From positions 248,001 to 312,000 of the forward strand of contig NZ_JAJFZM010000016.1 of the NCBI RefSeq assembly GCF_020733705.1: DNA of 64,000 nucleotides, in the 5' to 3' direction. Of this stretch, positions 33,941 to 41,128 are shown piece after piece; position 1 is the first letter of the stretch; each line of letters opens with the position of its first letter. The translations under genes were made by a program, and so were the position numbers. Under the pieces are notes generated by a model. That model was not told the DNA's origin and did not search any database. It saw only the letters and a list, made by a program, of their open reading frames with translations. The stretch is from Nocardia australiensis (GTDB lineage Bacteria; Actinomycetota; Actinomycetes; Mycobacteriales; Mycobacteriaceae).

Positions 33941-34367
33941 ACCATCTGCCCTGGCATCGTGCACACCAATATCGTTGCGACAACAACTTTCTCGGGTGTC
34001 AGCGCCGAAGAGGAGAAGGCCAAGCAGGAGCGCTACGACAAGCTCTACCGGGCGCGGCGTTACGGGCCGGAGAAGGTCGCCGCACAGATCGTGCGCGCCG
34101 TCGTACGTGACCGCAGCATCGTTCCGGTCACTCCGGAGGCCAGGCTGCAATACCAGTTCAACAAATTCGCGCCCGCGGTCGTCCGGTTCGTCGCGGCGCG
34201 GGTGAAACTGACCTGATCGCGCCGGTCAATTGTCGGTGGAAGACTGTGGCGCCCGGCCGAGTTCGGTTTCGATAGCCGCGACTCGCCGGGCGTCGATGCC
34301 CCATGGGTGCTCGACGCCGACGACGGTATCGATATCCCACAGCACACAGACCTCATCGGGTTCCGCG
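33941..34367 (+). repeat. Direct repeat, right copy
   Basis: Second copy of 27531-27957, about 99% identical. It carries a promoterless 3' fragment of ephD (in frame to the same stop at 34216) and continues into the intact convergent gene. The differences lie mostly at the ephD-side end, as expected if the two copies came from slightly different strains. The 114 bp before it (33827-33940) contain no gene. Confidence 0.92.
33959..34216 (+). pseudogene. Duplicated 3' fragment of ephD
   Basis: Encodes the last 85 residues of EphD (from MHTNIVATTTFSGVSAEEEK to the VRFVAARVKLT end) with no upstream domains. It is part of the right-hand repeat of island 1 and is not expected to be functional. Confidence 0.85.
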
Positions 34368-34753
34368 ACCATGGACCACGCCACCACGGTGCGGCCGAGC
34401 TGATCGGCCATTGATCTGTGTGAATTCGTCGGCAGCGCCGCGCCTTCCGGGAAGTGATGCAGGAACCGGCCATAGGCGGCGGCACAGAATTCGGCGTAGC
34501 GCTCGGTGCACAGAATGAATCCATGCCACGCCTCGTCAACCGCGTGCGAGGGCATTCCGATCACCTGACCGTCGCGCATCGCCGCACCACAACAACGCAA
34601 CCACTGCCGTAGCCCGGTCTCGACCGACTCGCGCGGCTGCCACGGGCTGGTCTTGAAGACCGCCTCGGGCAATTCGAGTGCGGCCACGGCCTTTTCGACA
34701 TCGCGCAGGTCGATACGGCGCCGTGGACGTATACGGGGACGCGGGAAGGCCAC
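34226..34753 (-). CDS. Glycine-rich-domain-protein-like (GRDP/DUF1399-type)
   Basis: 175 aa. The diagnostic stretch is VDEAWHGFILCTERYAEFC followed by RFLHHFPEGA, with a Cys/His set (LRQWLRCCGA, MPSHAVDEAWH). This matches the GRDP-like family known from plants and bacteria, whose function is unclear. The C-terminal 40 residues are also present, detached, in the left repeat at 27826-27957, which shows that this copy is the original. The neighbouring divergent gene encodes a Gly/Cys-rich protein, a common companion in actinomycetes. Confidence 0.7.
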   Translation of the reverse strand: MAFPRPRIRPRRRIDLRDVEKAVAALELPEAVFKTSPWQPRESVETGLRQWLRCCGAAMRDGQVIGMPSHAVDEAWHGFILCTERYAEFCAAAYGRFLHHFPEGAALPTNSHRSMADQLGRTVVAWSMVAEPDEVCVLWDIDTVVGVEHPWGIDARRVAAIETELGRAPQSSTDN

Positions 34754-34910
34754 GATTCACTGTACGGCCTTCTGGGTACCCCTCTACGCAGTGAACCTGC
34801 TACGACCGCCTCGCGGCACCGGTCGGGTGGGTCGGTGACGGGTTGATACCGGTGAAAGAAGGGGGCTCGATGAGGCTCACTGAGACGCAATCGCTCGATA
34901 CCATTCGCGC

Positions 34911-35210
34911 ATGATGTCGTTCATACCCGTGTTCATTGGGATTATCATGCTGGCCGTGATCGTGCCGGTAGTCGTGCTCGCCATCAACGCGGGCGCATCA
35001 TCGCTGCGTCGTCGGCGCGCCGGGTGGGGAGGCGGTAGCGGTTCGGACTGGACGGCGGGCGACAGCGGCAGCGGTGATTCGGGCGGCGGGTGCGGCGGGG
35101 GAGGCCACCACAGTGGCAGTAGCTGCGGCGGCGGCAGCAGCAGTAGCTGCGGCGGTGGGGGAAGTAGCTGCGGCGGTGGGGGAAGTAGTTGTGGCGGCGG
35201 TGGTTCCTGA
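34911..35210 (+). CDS. Membrane-anchored Gly/Ser/Cys-rich repeat protein
   Basis: 99 aa: an N-terminal membrane helix (FIPVFIGIIMLAVIVPVVVLA), a short basic SLRRRRAGW boundary, then a tail made almost wholly of Gly, Ser and Cys with tandem SSCGGGG units encoded by an imperfect 21-bp repeat. Such tails occur in bacterial proteins paired with GRDP-like genes and may bind metal or form disulfides outside the cell (inference). Overlapping ATG codons at 34911 and 34914; either may be used. Confidence 0.65.
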   Translation: MMSFIPVFIGIIMLAVIVPVVVLAINAGASSLRRRRAGWGGGSGSDWTAGDSGSGDSGGGCGGGGHHSGSSCGGGSSSSCGGGGSSCGGGGSSCGGGGS

Positions 35211-35631
35211 CGCTCTCGCGACACCATCCGCGAATTCCGCGCTGAGCGGAATCGGTCCTCATCGAATTGACCTCGAGTGTGCTTCAGGTTTCATGCGGTT
35301 GGATATGGCGCTGCCGCAGGAGGATTCGCGGAACTTGATCGCAATGATGCGACATCTCGACGCATCACGGTGCAGGGTCTGTTCGACATCACGGGTACGG
35401 GCACGGACAGCGACTGGCGGGCGCTGGCCGAGCCGGCTCAGTCCGCGGTCGCGGCGGGAAAGTGGAAGTTGTTATCGGTCAAACCTTTCCGCTGGAACAG
35501 GCTGATCGGGCGCACGCGGCCATCGCATCCCGCCGGACGGTAGGCCGAACATTGCTCACGGTGTGAGTGTTGTTGCGCGACTGGCCGTTTGGATCGGTGC
35601 AAGTTTCGTTCGTGAGCGCTAATGTGCCTGC
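35211..35631. other. Intergenic stretch without a supported gene
   Basis: One frame at 35277-35543 codes 88 residues including ITVQGLFDITGTGTD and LLSVKPFRW, which look more protein-like than chance, but it has no ribosome site or known domain. It could be a decayed gene. Confidence 0.3.
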
Positions 35632-35799
35632 GTGCAAACTCTGATCGTCGTGACCGTTGTCGTCGCGGTGCTGGCCCTCGTAGCTATGGTCGTAAGTGTC
35701 GCCAGCAAGCCCCCGGTGGACCGAAGCCGTTGGGACACTGATGATTTGGAGGAAGAATGGGAGCGTAGCGACGTCGGCCGTGGTTACAGTGACGACTGA
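35632..35799 (+). CDS. 55-aa single-pass membrane protein
   Basis: GTG start; residues 3-22 form a hydrophobic helix (TLIVVTVVVAVLALVAMVVS), followed by an acidic soluble tail with RSRWDTDDLEEEWERSDVG. Small membrane proteins of this shape are frequent in Nocardia. It is convergent with the deazaflavin-enzyme gene. No function can be given. Confidence 0.5.
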   Translation: MQTLIVVTVVVAVLALVAMVVSVASKPPVDRSRWDTDDLEEEWERSDVGRGYSDD

Positions 35800-35805
35800 G
35801 TCGCC

Positions 35806-36237
35806 TCATCCGGCAGGCGTCAGCACAACCACCGCGATCGGCCGTCTCGTCAACTTCTGATACTCGCTGTAGCGCCCCCGATTCACCTTGTCGACGATCT
35901 GCCAGCGTCGCGCATAATCCGGATCGTCCGGAAGTGTCGGCCGCGCAACAGCTTTCAACTTCTTTCGACCGACCTGAATCTCACACTCCGGCGCGGCCGT
36001 CACATTCGCCAGCCACCCCGGCGGCCGCGGCGATCCACCATTGGACGCCGTCACCAGATAGTCGTCCCCGTCCCGTCCATACGTCAGCGCCGAGGTCCGC
36101 CCCTGCCCCGTCTTCCGTCCTACAGTCCGCAACAACAACGTCGGATTCCCGAATAAGACCCGATGCCCCACCACCCCGCCACTGTTCTCATAGACCCACT
36201 GATGCACCCGCAGCACATTCTCGAACAAGCTGGTCAT
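35806..36237 (-). CDS. Nitroreductase/deazaflavin (F420)-dependent oxidoreductase, Ddn-like
   Basis: A 143-aa split-barrel protein of the Ddn/FDOR-B family that uses F420H2 to reduce quinones or nitroaromatics near the membrane. Visible: LLLRTVGRKTGQGRTSALTY, the DYLVTASNGG strand, PPGWLANVTAAPECEIQVG and RWQIVDKVN. GGAGGG precedes ATG 36237; a longer upstream reading lacks family similarity. It lies just ahead of the tRNA-Met gene that hosts island 2. Confidence 0.85.
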   Translation of the reverse strand: MTSLFENVLRVHQWVYENSGGVVGHRVLFGNPTLLLRTVGRKTGQGRTSALTYGRDGDDYLVTASNGGSPRPPGWLANVTAAPECEIQVGRKKLKAVARPTLPDDPDYARRWQIVDKVNRGRYSEYQKLTRRPIAVVVLTPAG

Positions 36238-36397
36238 ATCCAACCCTCCAGGATGGTGGTGGCGATACCTCAACCCTAACCATGCAGGCGACCCCATCGA
36301 ACGAACCTCGCCATCGCATCGGGTCCGGGTATCCGAGTGGTGCGCACCCCACGGTTGCCGGTACCATCACCACGCCAGTGGTATACCCACTCGCGCT

Positions 36398-36471
36398 GGG
36401 GCGGTAGCTCAGTCGGTTAGAGCCGTGGACTCATAATCCATTGGTCGCGGGTTCGAGCCCCGCCCGCCCCA
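36398..36471 (+). tRNA. tRNA-Met (CAT), attachment site of island 2
   Basis: A complete cloverleaf: acceptor GGGGCGG pairing with CCGCCCC, D-loop with AGTCGGTTA, anticodon loop CTCATAA (CAT), T-loop TTCGAGC closed by GCGGG/CCCGC. The discriminator is A; CCA is not encoded. Elongator Met is the likely identity, but a CAT-anticodon Ile2 tRNA cannot be excluded without identity-element analysis. The 3' 43 bp recur at 44175-44217. Confidence 0.92.
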
Positions 36472-36472
36472 C
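36430..36472 (+). repeat. attL core of island 2 (tRNA-Met 3' half)
   Basis: 43 bp from the anticodon loop to the base after the tRNA end, identical at 44175-44217. This is the standard tyrosine-integrase pattern in which the element restores the tRNA it enters. Confidence 0.9.
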
Positions 36473-36477
36473 AAACG

Positions 36478-36507
36478 CCCGCTGACCAGCGGGTTTTTGT
36501 TTTTCTG
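36478..36507 (+). terminator. Rho-independent terminator after tRNA-Met
   Basis: CCCGCT and AGCGGG form a perfect 6-bp stem with a GACC loop, followed by GTTTTTGTTTTT-type T-rich sequence. It ends the tRNA transcript and shields the integrase remnant. Confidence 0.8.
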
Positions 36508-36541
36508 GAGAGGTTTCGATCTAGAACAGCGCTCTTCCACG

Positions 36542-36553
36542 AATAGATTATGG
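36542..36553 (+). repeat. Left 12-bp repeat, possible integrase arm site
   Basis: AATAGATTATGG, present again in the same orientation at 44103-44114, 72 bp inside the right attachment core. Paired short repeats flanking both cores are expected of tyrosine-integrase arm sites. Confidence 0.4.
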
Positions 36554-36568
36554 GCGTACCATCGCGGG

Positions 36569-37100
36569 ATGGGGACCGCTTCGCTGGACGATATCCGCGA
36601 GTTGAAAGACGACTTCGCGACCGAACTCAGGCGCAAGAACCGAGCCAAAAAGACGATCGATGTGTACCTCGTACACATCGGTTACTTCGCCGACTACCTG
36701 ATCTCCGAGGCCCTCCCGACGGACGCACCTGAGATCACCAGGGACCACATCGGCAGGTACATCGAGACGCTGTTGGCCGGAAAAAATCGGCGAACGGGCG
36801 AGCCGCTCTCACCGCAGTACGCGCGCAGCCAGTATCGGAGTCTTCAGCAGTTCTTCAAATACCTTGCGGTTGAAGAGATCATCGATGTCGACCCCTTCAT
36901 CAAACTGAGCCTGCCAGCGCGCGCCGGACAAGCTAGTTCCGGTGCCGACTATCGAGGCGCTGCAGAAGCTGCTCGAGGAGTGCGCTGGCACGGATTTTGT
37001 GTCGCGCCGCTTACCTGATCACCGTCCGTTGATGCATACGCATCAATCCGCCGCGAGCAAGTCGCTCGGTTTCCGGCGCCGTTCAGGCACCGTCAGATAG
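36569..37100 (+). pseudogene. Tyrosine integrase, frameshifted and truncated
   Basis: The first 115 residues are an intact SAM-like core-binding domain: LKDDFATELRRKNRAKKTID, FADYLISEALP, SPQYARSQYRSLQQFFKYLAVEE. After KLSLPAR the reading slips by one base; the continuing frame reads DKLVPVPTIEALQKLLEECA then DFVSRRLPDHRP before losing similarity. The catalytic domain with its Arg, HxxR and Tyr residues is absent. It once integrated island 2 at the tRNA-Met gene and is now dead. Confidence 0.8.
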
Positions 37101-37112
37101 AAGGAGAAAGCA

Positions 37113-37328
37113 TTGCAGCGCAACCTGTTTCGAGATCAGTGCATCGAGTGCGAGCAGGAAGTTCTCGGCGACGCTGGATTCATCTTCAACCCGGGGTACG
37201 CCAATGCGGTGGTTTGCCTGGACTGCTTATATGGCTTCTATGGCGAGCAGCGCGGGTTCCTCCGTCCGCTGGAGGGATCCCAGAGTCGGTTCGCCGAGTG
37301 GCCAAAGAAGTCACGAATTCGTGACTGA
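37113..37328 (+). CDS. 71-aa Cys-rich small protein
   Basis: TTG start with AAGGAG ahead. Two cysteine pairs (DQCIECEQE and VVCLDCLYG) spaced 23 residues apart form a likely zinc ribbon, followed by a basic tail. No family recognised. It is the first complete gene of island 2 and overlaps a weak downstream frame. Confidence 0.5.
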   Translation: MQRNLFRDQCIECEQEVLGDAGFIFNPGYANAVVCLDCLYGFYGEQRGFLRPLEGSQSRFAEWPKKSRIRD

Positions 37329-37620
37329 CAGGACCGATTGCCAACAGGAGAGCTCGCGACAGGGCAGCCTGCAGGTCGACTCGCCGTTCCTCGACCGGGC
37401 GGCCTGCGCGGTTCTGCTCGACCGCGTGCCGGATGCGCGCTCGGCGGGAACGTTTGGGGCAGTCGGTTGGACCGTTCGCCGTCTGACCCCTGAGTCTCCG
37501 CGGCGAGAGGTGATGTCGGCGCCGCTTCTGCTGCGAGGAGTGTCGTACCTGTCGAGTATGGTGCGCGGTTGTTCCAACCGTTCCGAGGTGGGGTGTACAG
37601 AGTGCAGCTATCGACGTTGA
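37321..37620 (+). CDS. Doubtful 99-aa gene
   Basis: GTG at 37321 overlaps the preceding stop (GTGACTGA). The protein contains FLDRAACAVLLDRVPDARS and a Cys-containing C-terminus but has no recognised domain. It overlaps the nuclease start region by 19 bp. Continuity with its neighbours is the only support. Confidence 0.25.
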   Translation: MTDRTDCQQESSRQGSLQVDSPFLDRAACAVLLDRVPDARSAGTFGAVGWTVRRLTPESPRREVMSAPLLLRGVSYLSSMVRGCSNRSEVGCTECSYRR

Positions 37621-38594
37621 CGCGTCAATTTGTGTTGCAAGCGATCACGAAGTGCGACAAGGACACTCGGCCCATGTTCTTAGAGAGTCATGGGTTCAAG
37701 TCGGCCAGGGAGTACTTTCTGCTGTACGAAGGTCGCGCGTACGACTCGAAGGCGATCGTCGGTGTCGCATACAGCTTGATGACCGGCGAGCAATACACGG
37801 CGAAAGACTTCTCCGGTGGTCTTGCGCTCACGGAGCGACTCGAACGTCTTGGGTTCGAGGTCACCGGCAAGATGGACTGGAAGCTCGAAGAACAAGTCCT
37901 GGCCTGCGATCTGCTCGACCAGAACGGCTGGCGCACGATTCCAGAGCGGGACTCGCGGACTGAGGATCTGTCAAAGCTTCTCCGCGCCCAGTGGGTTTAT
38001 GCGCCGAGTATTCCCGAGTACCGAGGTACAGATAGCGTGCACCGCAAGTTCGAAGACTTGAGGACTGCACATCCGGACCATGAGGGCGCCCGTACGAGGG
38101 GCGGCAAGCTGTCGGTGCATGTCGCCGCGTCCTTCGCCAAGGACCCACACAAGATGCGCGCCCTGGCAGAGACGCTTCGGCAAAATGGGCAGCTCGACTT
38201 GGTGTTGGACCTCGACGAGGAATACACAGACACTTCTGCGACTGAAGCCGCATCTGCTGAGGAGATCGTGGCCGCGATCGAAGGCAAGGCCTCGCAGCGC
38301 CTCACTCGGGTGTACGAGCGCGACCCGAAGTTGCGACGCCGCAAGATTGAGCAGTCGAGGAAAGAGCGCAATAGCATCGCCTGCGAGGTGTGCGGCTTCG
38401 ACTTCGAGGCCACCTACCCTGGAGTGGGCGATGGCTACGTCCATGTCCACCACGTCGTGCCGTTGCACACCACCGGACCCGTGGAAAACACACTCGATGA
38501 CCTAATCCTGCTGTGCGCCAACTGCCATCAGATGATTCATCGGCCGAAGCAATGGCTGACGCCGGACGAGCTGCGGGCGATCTTTAACCTCTAG
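37602..38594 (+). CDS. McrA-like HNH endonuclease (possible type IV restriction enzyme)
   Basis: About 330 aa. The N-terminal 100 residues (FLESHGFKSAREYFLLYEGR, YDSKAIVGVAYSLMTG) resemble the head domain of Streptomyces ScoMcrA-type proteins. The C-terminal 100 are a beta-beta-alpha-metal HNH nuclease: CEVCGFDF, HVHHVVPLH, ENTLDDLILLCANCHQMIHR, with Cys pairs holding a structural zinc. ScoMcrA cuts phosphorothioated or methylated DNA; that substrate is inferred here, and a clear SRA domain is not seen. GTG 37602 gives a natural start; TTG 37569 is also possible. Defence cargo of island 2. Confidence 0.78.
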   Translation: MQLSTLTRQFVLQAITKCDKDTRPMFLESHGFKSAREYFLLYEGRAYDSKAIVGVAYSLMTGEQYTAKDFSGGLALTERLERLGFEVTGKMDWKLEEQVLACDLLDQNGWRTIPERDSRTEDLSKLLRAQWVYAPSIPEYRGTDSVHRKFEDLRTAHPDHEGARTRGGKLSVHVAASFAKDPHKMRALAETLRQNGQLDLVLDLDEEYTDTSATEAASAEEIVAAIEGKASQRLTRVYERDPKLRRRKIEQSRKERNSIACEVCGFDFEATYPGVGDGYVHVHHVVPLHTTGPVENTLDDLILLCANCHQMIHRPKQWLTPDELRAIFNL

Positions 38595-38896
38595 CGGCCC
38601 GGCGCTCAGGCATCGAAGACGTCCAAGATCTTGCAGGGGGGTTCCCGCCCACGTGACGGTTTGACGCTGAAACCTGCTGCCATCTACAAGATTCCATCTC
38701 AGTACTTCTCGCTAGCGGTAGCGAAATCGCCTGGTCAGGGCCGATACGCGGTGGTGTGCCGATCGGCACCGACATGGGAGTTGTTCAGCATCGTTCGTAG
38801 CGTGCAGTCCCGTTCTGGTCCCGTTGTCGGCGCCTCGAAATAGGGTGCGCATGTGACACGCAGCAATGACACGGACTTGAAGGGGCAGAGCGGCAC
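38595..38896. other. Gap in island 2
   Basis: No supported gene. Weak short frames only. It contains the promoter region of the following RX4H protein gene. Confidence 0.4.
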
Positions 38897-40105
38897 GTGG
38901 CTGATGACAGCGCAGGAAAAACTACCACCTGGCCATTGGAAGGCGGCTTCGCCTGTGGTAGTGGCTTCTTGGTGACGCCCGACTGCCTCGGGCAGAGGTT
39001 TCGATCGCGAACAGCGAACCACGAGTTGTCTCTTACGTTGCCAGTGCGAACTGATGGCACGGAGGAGAACGGGCTACGGCGCGCGCCGTGGACATACGTT
39101 CTCGAGGGCGACGAGCGAGACGCGTGCTGGTCGGATGACGAATGGGGCTCCGTGGCTGGCGCTGCCGCAGAGACGCCGACCTACGCGCATATCAAGCGGT
39201 GTGTTGTCCACTCCGAGGTTGCATCGAACGATGGGGATGAGTTCAAGGCGGCTGCCCAGCGGTTCGGAGACGAGTTAGCGGTCTGGTGGAGTTCCGTCTG
39301 CGATTGGCTCGACATTCTCACGTTGCAGGATTTTGCCAGTCTCAAGCGCACTCAACGGAGCATCCTCAACGACTCTGTACAGATGTGGAGCGGCGATTCA
39401 GCCGGCATCCGAAAGGCGGGTATCAGCTACCAGGTCTTCACAGGTGGAATACATCAGGTCGAAGTACTTGATGCACACCAACTACAGGCCGCATTGGATT
39501 TGGCGGCACGTGGAACGCAGCCCGACGCCGAATGGCTATTCATGAGAGATGCGCGCTCCCTGTTGAACGCTGGCGAGTACCGACGAGCGGTGATAGATGC
39601 CTGTACAGCAGCGGAGCTGGCTGTGACTTCACTCATCGACCGGAAATTTGATGACGATGGGATAAGTAAAGCCGAACGTAAACGAGAGTTCGATTCACAT
39701 CATGGACTCTCTAAGCTCACGCAGCTCCACAAGAAGCGACGGGCCTCGGGTAAATTACCCAAACGCGTGGTCGAGGAGGTCGGCGCTCCGCGAAACAAAG
39801 CAGCCCACAAGGGCGCGTGCCTCAGCAGAGCTGAAGCAGACACTGCTATCGGAACCGCGGCAGAAGTCGTCTCCACTGCTTTTCCACTGAGTTCGATAGT
39901 CCCTGGATTCCCGGCCAGCATTATTCGGTCGTCGCGACAGTTGGGCCTTCTGCCGCAGGACGAGGACCTGCATTTGGCACGAGGATGCGACTTCGTAGCA
40001 AGGGCGGAATTGCCGTCAGCCGCGGGCATGAACGGGCAGTCAGCGATCATGATTACAGGGCGAACTGTCCGTCACGATGACACACCCCCTCAGTCGAGTT
40101 CTTGA
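38897..40105 (+). CDS. HEPN-like domain protein of unknown function
   Basis: 402 aa from GTG 38897. The N-terminal half is unassigned (WPLEGGFACGSGFLVTPDC). The C-terminal half is helical: FMRDARSLLNAGEYRRAVID, ACTAAELAVTSLIDRKF and VGAPRNKAAHKG, where R299-NKAA-H304 fits the RX4-6H signature of HEPN ribonucleases. The pattern of a helix pair followed by an RxxxxH helix matches HEPN proteins such as those in Abi and ApeA-type systems. If active it would cut RNA during phage infection (inference). Neighbours: McrA-like nuclease upstream; a second RX4H protein beyond the IS. Confidence 0.6.
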   Translation: MADDSAGKTTTWPLEGGFACGSGFLVTPDCLGQRFRSRTANHELSLTLPVRTDGTEENGLRRAPWTYVLEGDERDACWSDDEWGSVAGAAAETPTYAHIKRCVVHSEVASNDGDEFKAAAQRFGDELAVWWSSVCDWLDILTLQDFASLKRTQRSILNDSVQMWSGDSAGIRKAGISYQVFTGGIHQVEVLDAHQLQAALDLAARGTQPDAEWLFMRDARSLLNAGEYRRAVIDACTAAELAVTSLIDRKFDDDGISKAERKREFDSHHGLSKLTQLHKKRRASGKLPKRVVEEVGAPRNKAAHKGACLSRAEADTAIGTAAEVVSTAFPLSSIVPGFPASIIRSSRQLGLLPQDEDLHLARGCDFVARAELPSAAGMNGQSAIMITGRTVRHDDTPPQSSS

Positions 40106-40161
40106 CCGCACAGAATCGAAGCGGGAGTCAGCCTGGTACGAGTCACTGGTGCCCAGCACTG

Positions 40162-40209
40162 CGCCTGAAAAGCGGAAGGTCGCCGGTTCGATCCCGGCCC
40201 TGGCCACCA
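40162..40209 (+). repeat. tRNA-Phe 3' fragment, attachment scar
   Basis: 48 bp that read as the 3' part of a tRNA-Phe: anticodon loop CTGAAAA (GAA), variable region, T-arm with GGTTCGATC, acceptor strand and an encoded CCA. The 5' half is missing, so it is not a gene. No second copy is in the window. This is what an att site from a tRNA-Phe-using element would leave behind. Confidence 0.75.
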
Positions 40210-40212
40210 AAT

Positions 40213-40247
40213 CCCTCTGACTTATCGCCTGGTCAGGGGGATTTTCG
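40213..40247 (+). terminator. Hairpin after tRNA-Phe fragment
   Basis: CTGAC and GTCAG with flanking CCC/GGG complementarity form a stem around a loop of about 10 bases, followed by ATTTT. It looks like the tRNA-Phe terminator carried along with the fragment. Confidence 0.6.
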
Positions 40248-40330
40248 CGTTTAATCCCGGTGGGGTGTCAACGTCGGTCGAATCGTGACCCGGCTGGTTC
40301 GGTCGAATCCTGACCCACCCTTGGTTGGTT

Positions 40331-41128
40331 TTAGTCGTTGGTCTTGGCCGCGGGGACGCGGCCGAGGTCTCGATCCTTGAGGCGGTAGCTGTCTCCCCTC
40401 ATCGAGATGACTTCGGCGTGGTGGACCAGGCGGTCGATCATCGCGGCGGCCACAACGTCGTCGCCGAATACCTCGCCCCAACGGCCGAACGGTTTGTTGC
40501 TGGTGACGATCAAGCTGGCCCGCTCATAGCGAGAGGACACGAGCTGGAAGAACAGGTTCGCGGCCTCGGCTTCGAAGGGGATATAGCCGACTTCATCGAC
40601 GATGATCAGCGGAATCCGGCCCAGCTTGACCAGCTCTGCCTGCAGTTTTCCGGTGTGGTGCGCATCGGCCAGGCGGGAAACCCATTTAGCGGCGGTCGCG
40701 AAAGCAACCCGGTGCCCGGCCTGGCAAGCGCGGATGCCGAGCCCGATCGACAGGTGTGTTTTGCCTGTTCCGGGTGGGCCCAGGAATACCACGTTCTCTT
40801 TGGCGGTGATGAAATCCAAGGTTCCCAGATGGGTGATGGTGTCGCGTTTGAGCGAGCGTTGATGCTCGAAGTCGAAGTCCTCCAGCGACTTTCGTGACGG
40901 GAACCGCGCCGAGCGAATGCGTCCCTCGCCGCCATGTGATTCGCGGGCCGAGACCTCGCGTTGCAGACAAGCGGCCAGGAACTCCTCGTGACTCCAGTTC
41001 TCCGAGCGGGCGTGCTCAGCCAGTCGCTCAACGGCATTGCCCAGGGTCGGAGCCTTGAGAGCTCTTGCGAGATAAGCAATTTCGGAGGCGACGTTCCGGG
41101 AACCATTCGTTGCGGTCTTGGTGGCCAT
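40331..41128 (-). CDS. istB: IS21 helper ATPase IstB
   Basis: A 265-aa DnaC-like AAA+ ATPase that helps the IstA transposase choose and hold its target. Walker A is GPPGTGKTHLS, Walker B LIIVDEVGY; ASLIVTSNKPFGRWGEVFGD follows. Its ATG shares one base with the istA stop (TGATG), the usual coupling. Full family length. Confidence 0.95.
   Translation of the reverse strand: MATKTATNGSRNVASEIAYLARALKAPTLGNAVERLAEHARSENWSHEEFLAACLQREVSARESHGGEGRIRSARFPSRKSLEDFDFEHQRSLKRDTITHLGTLDFITAKENVVFLGPPGTGKTHLSIGLGIRACQAGHRVAFATAAKWVSRLADAHHTGKLQAELVKLGRIPLIIVDEVGYIPFEAEAANLFFQLVSSRYERASLIVTSNKPFGRWGEVFGDDVVAAAMIDRLVHHAEVISMRGDSYRLKDRDLGRVPAAKTND

Noticed and set aside
40115..40209. A complete tRNA-Phe gene
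   Set aside because: Bases before 40162 do not pair to form an acceptor stem or D-arm; only a 3' fragment exists.
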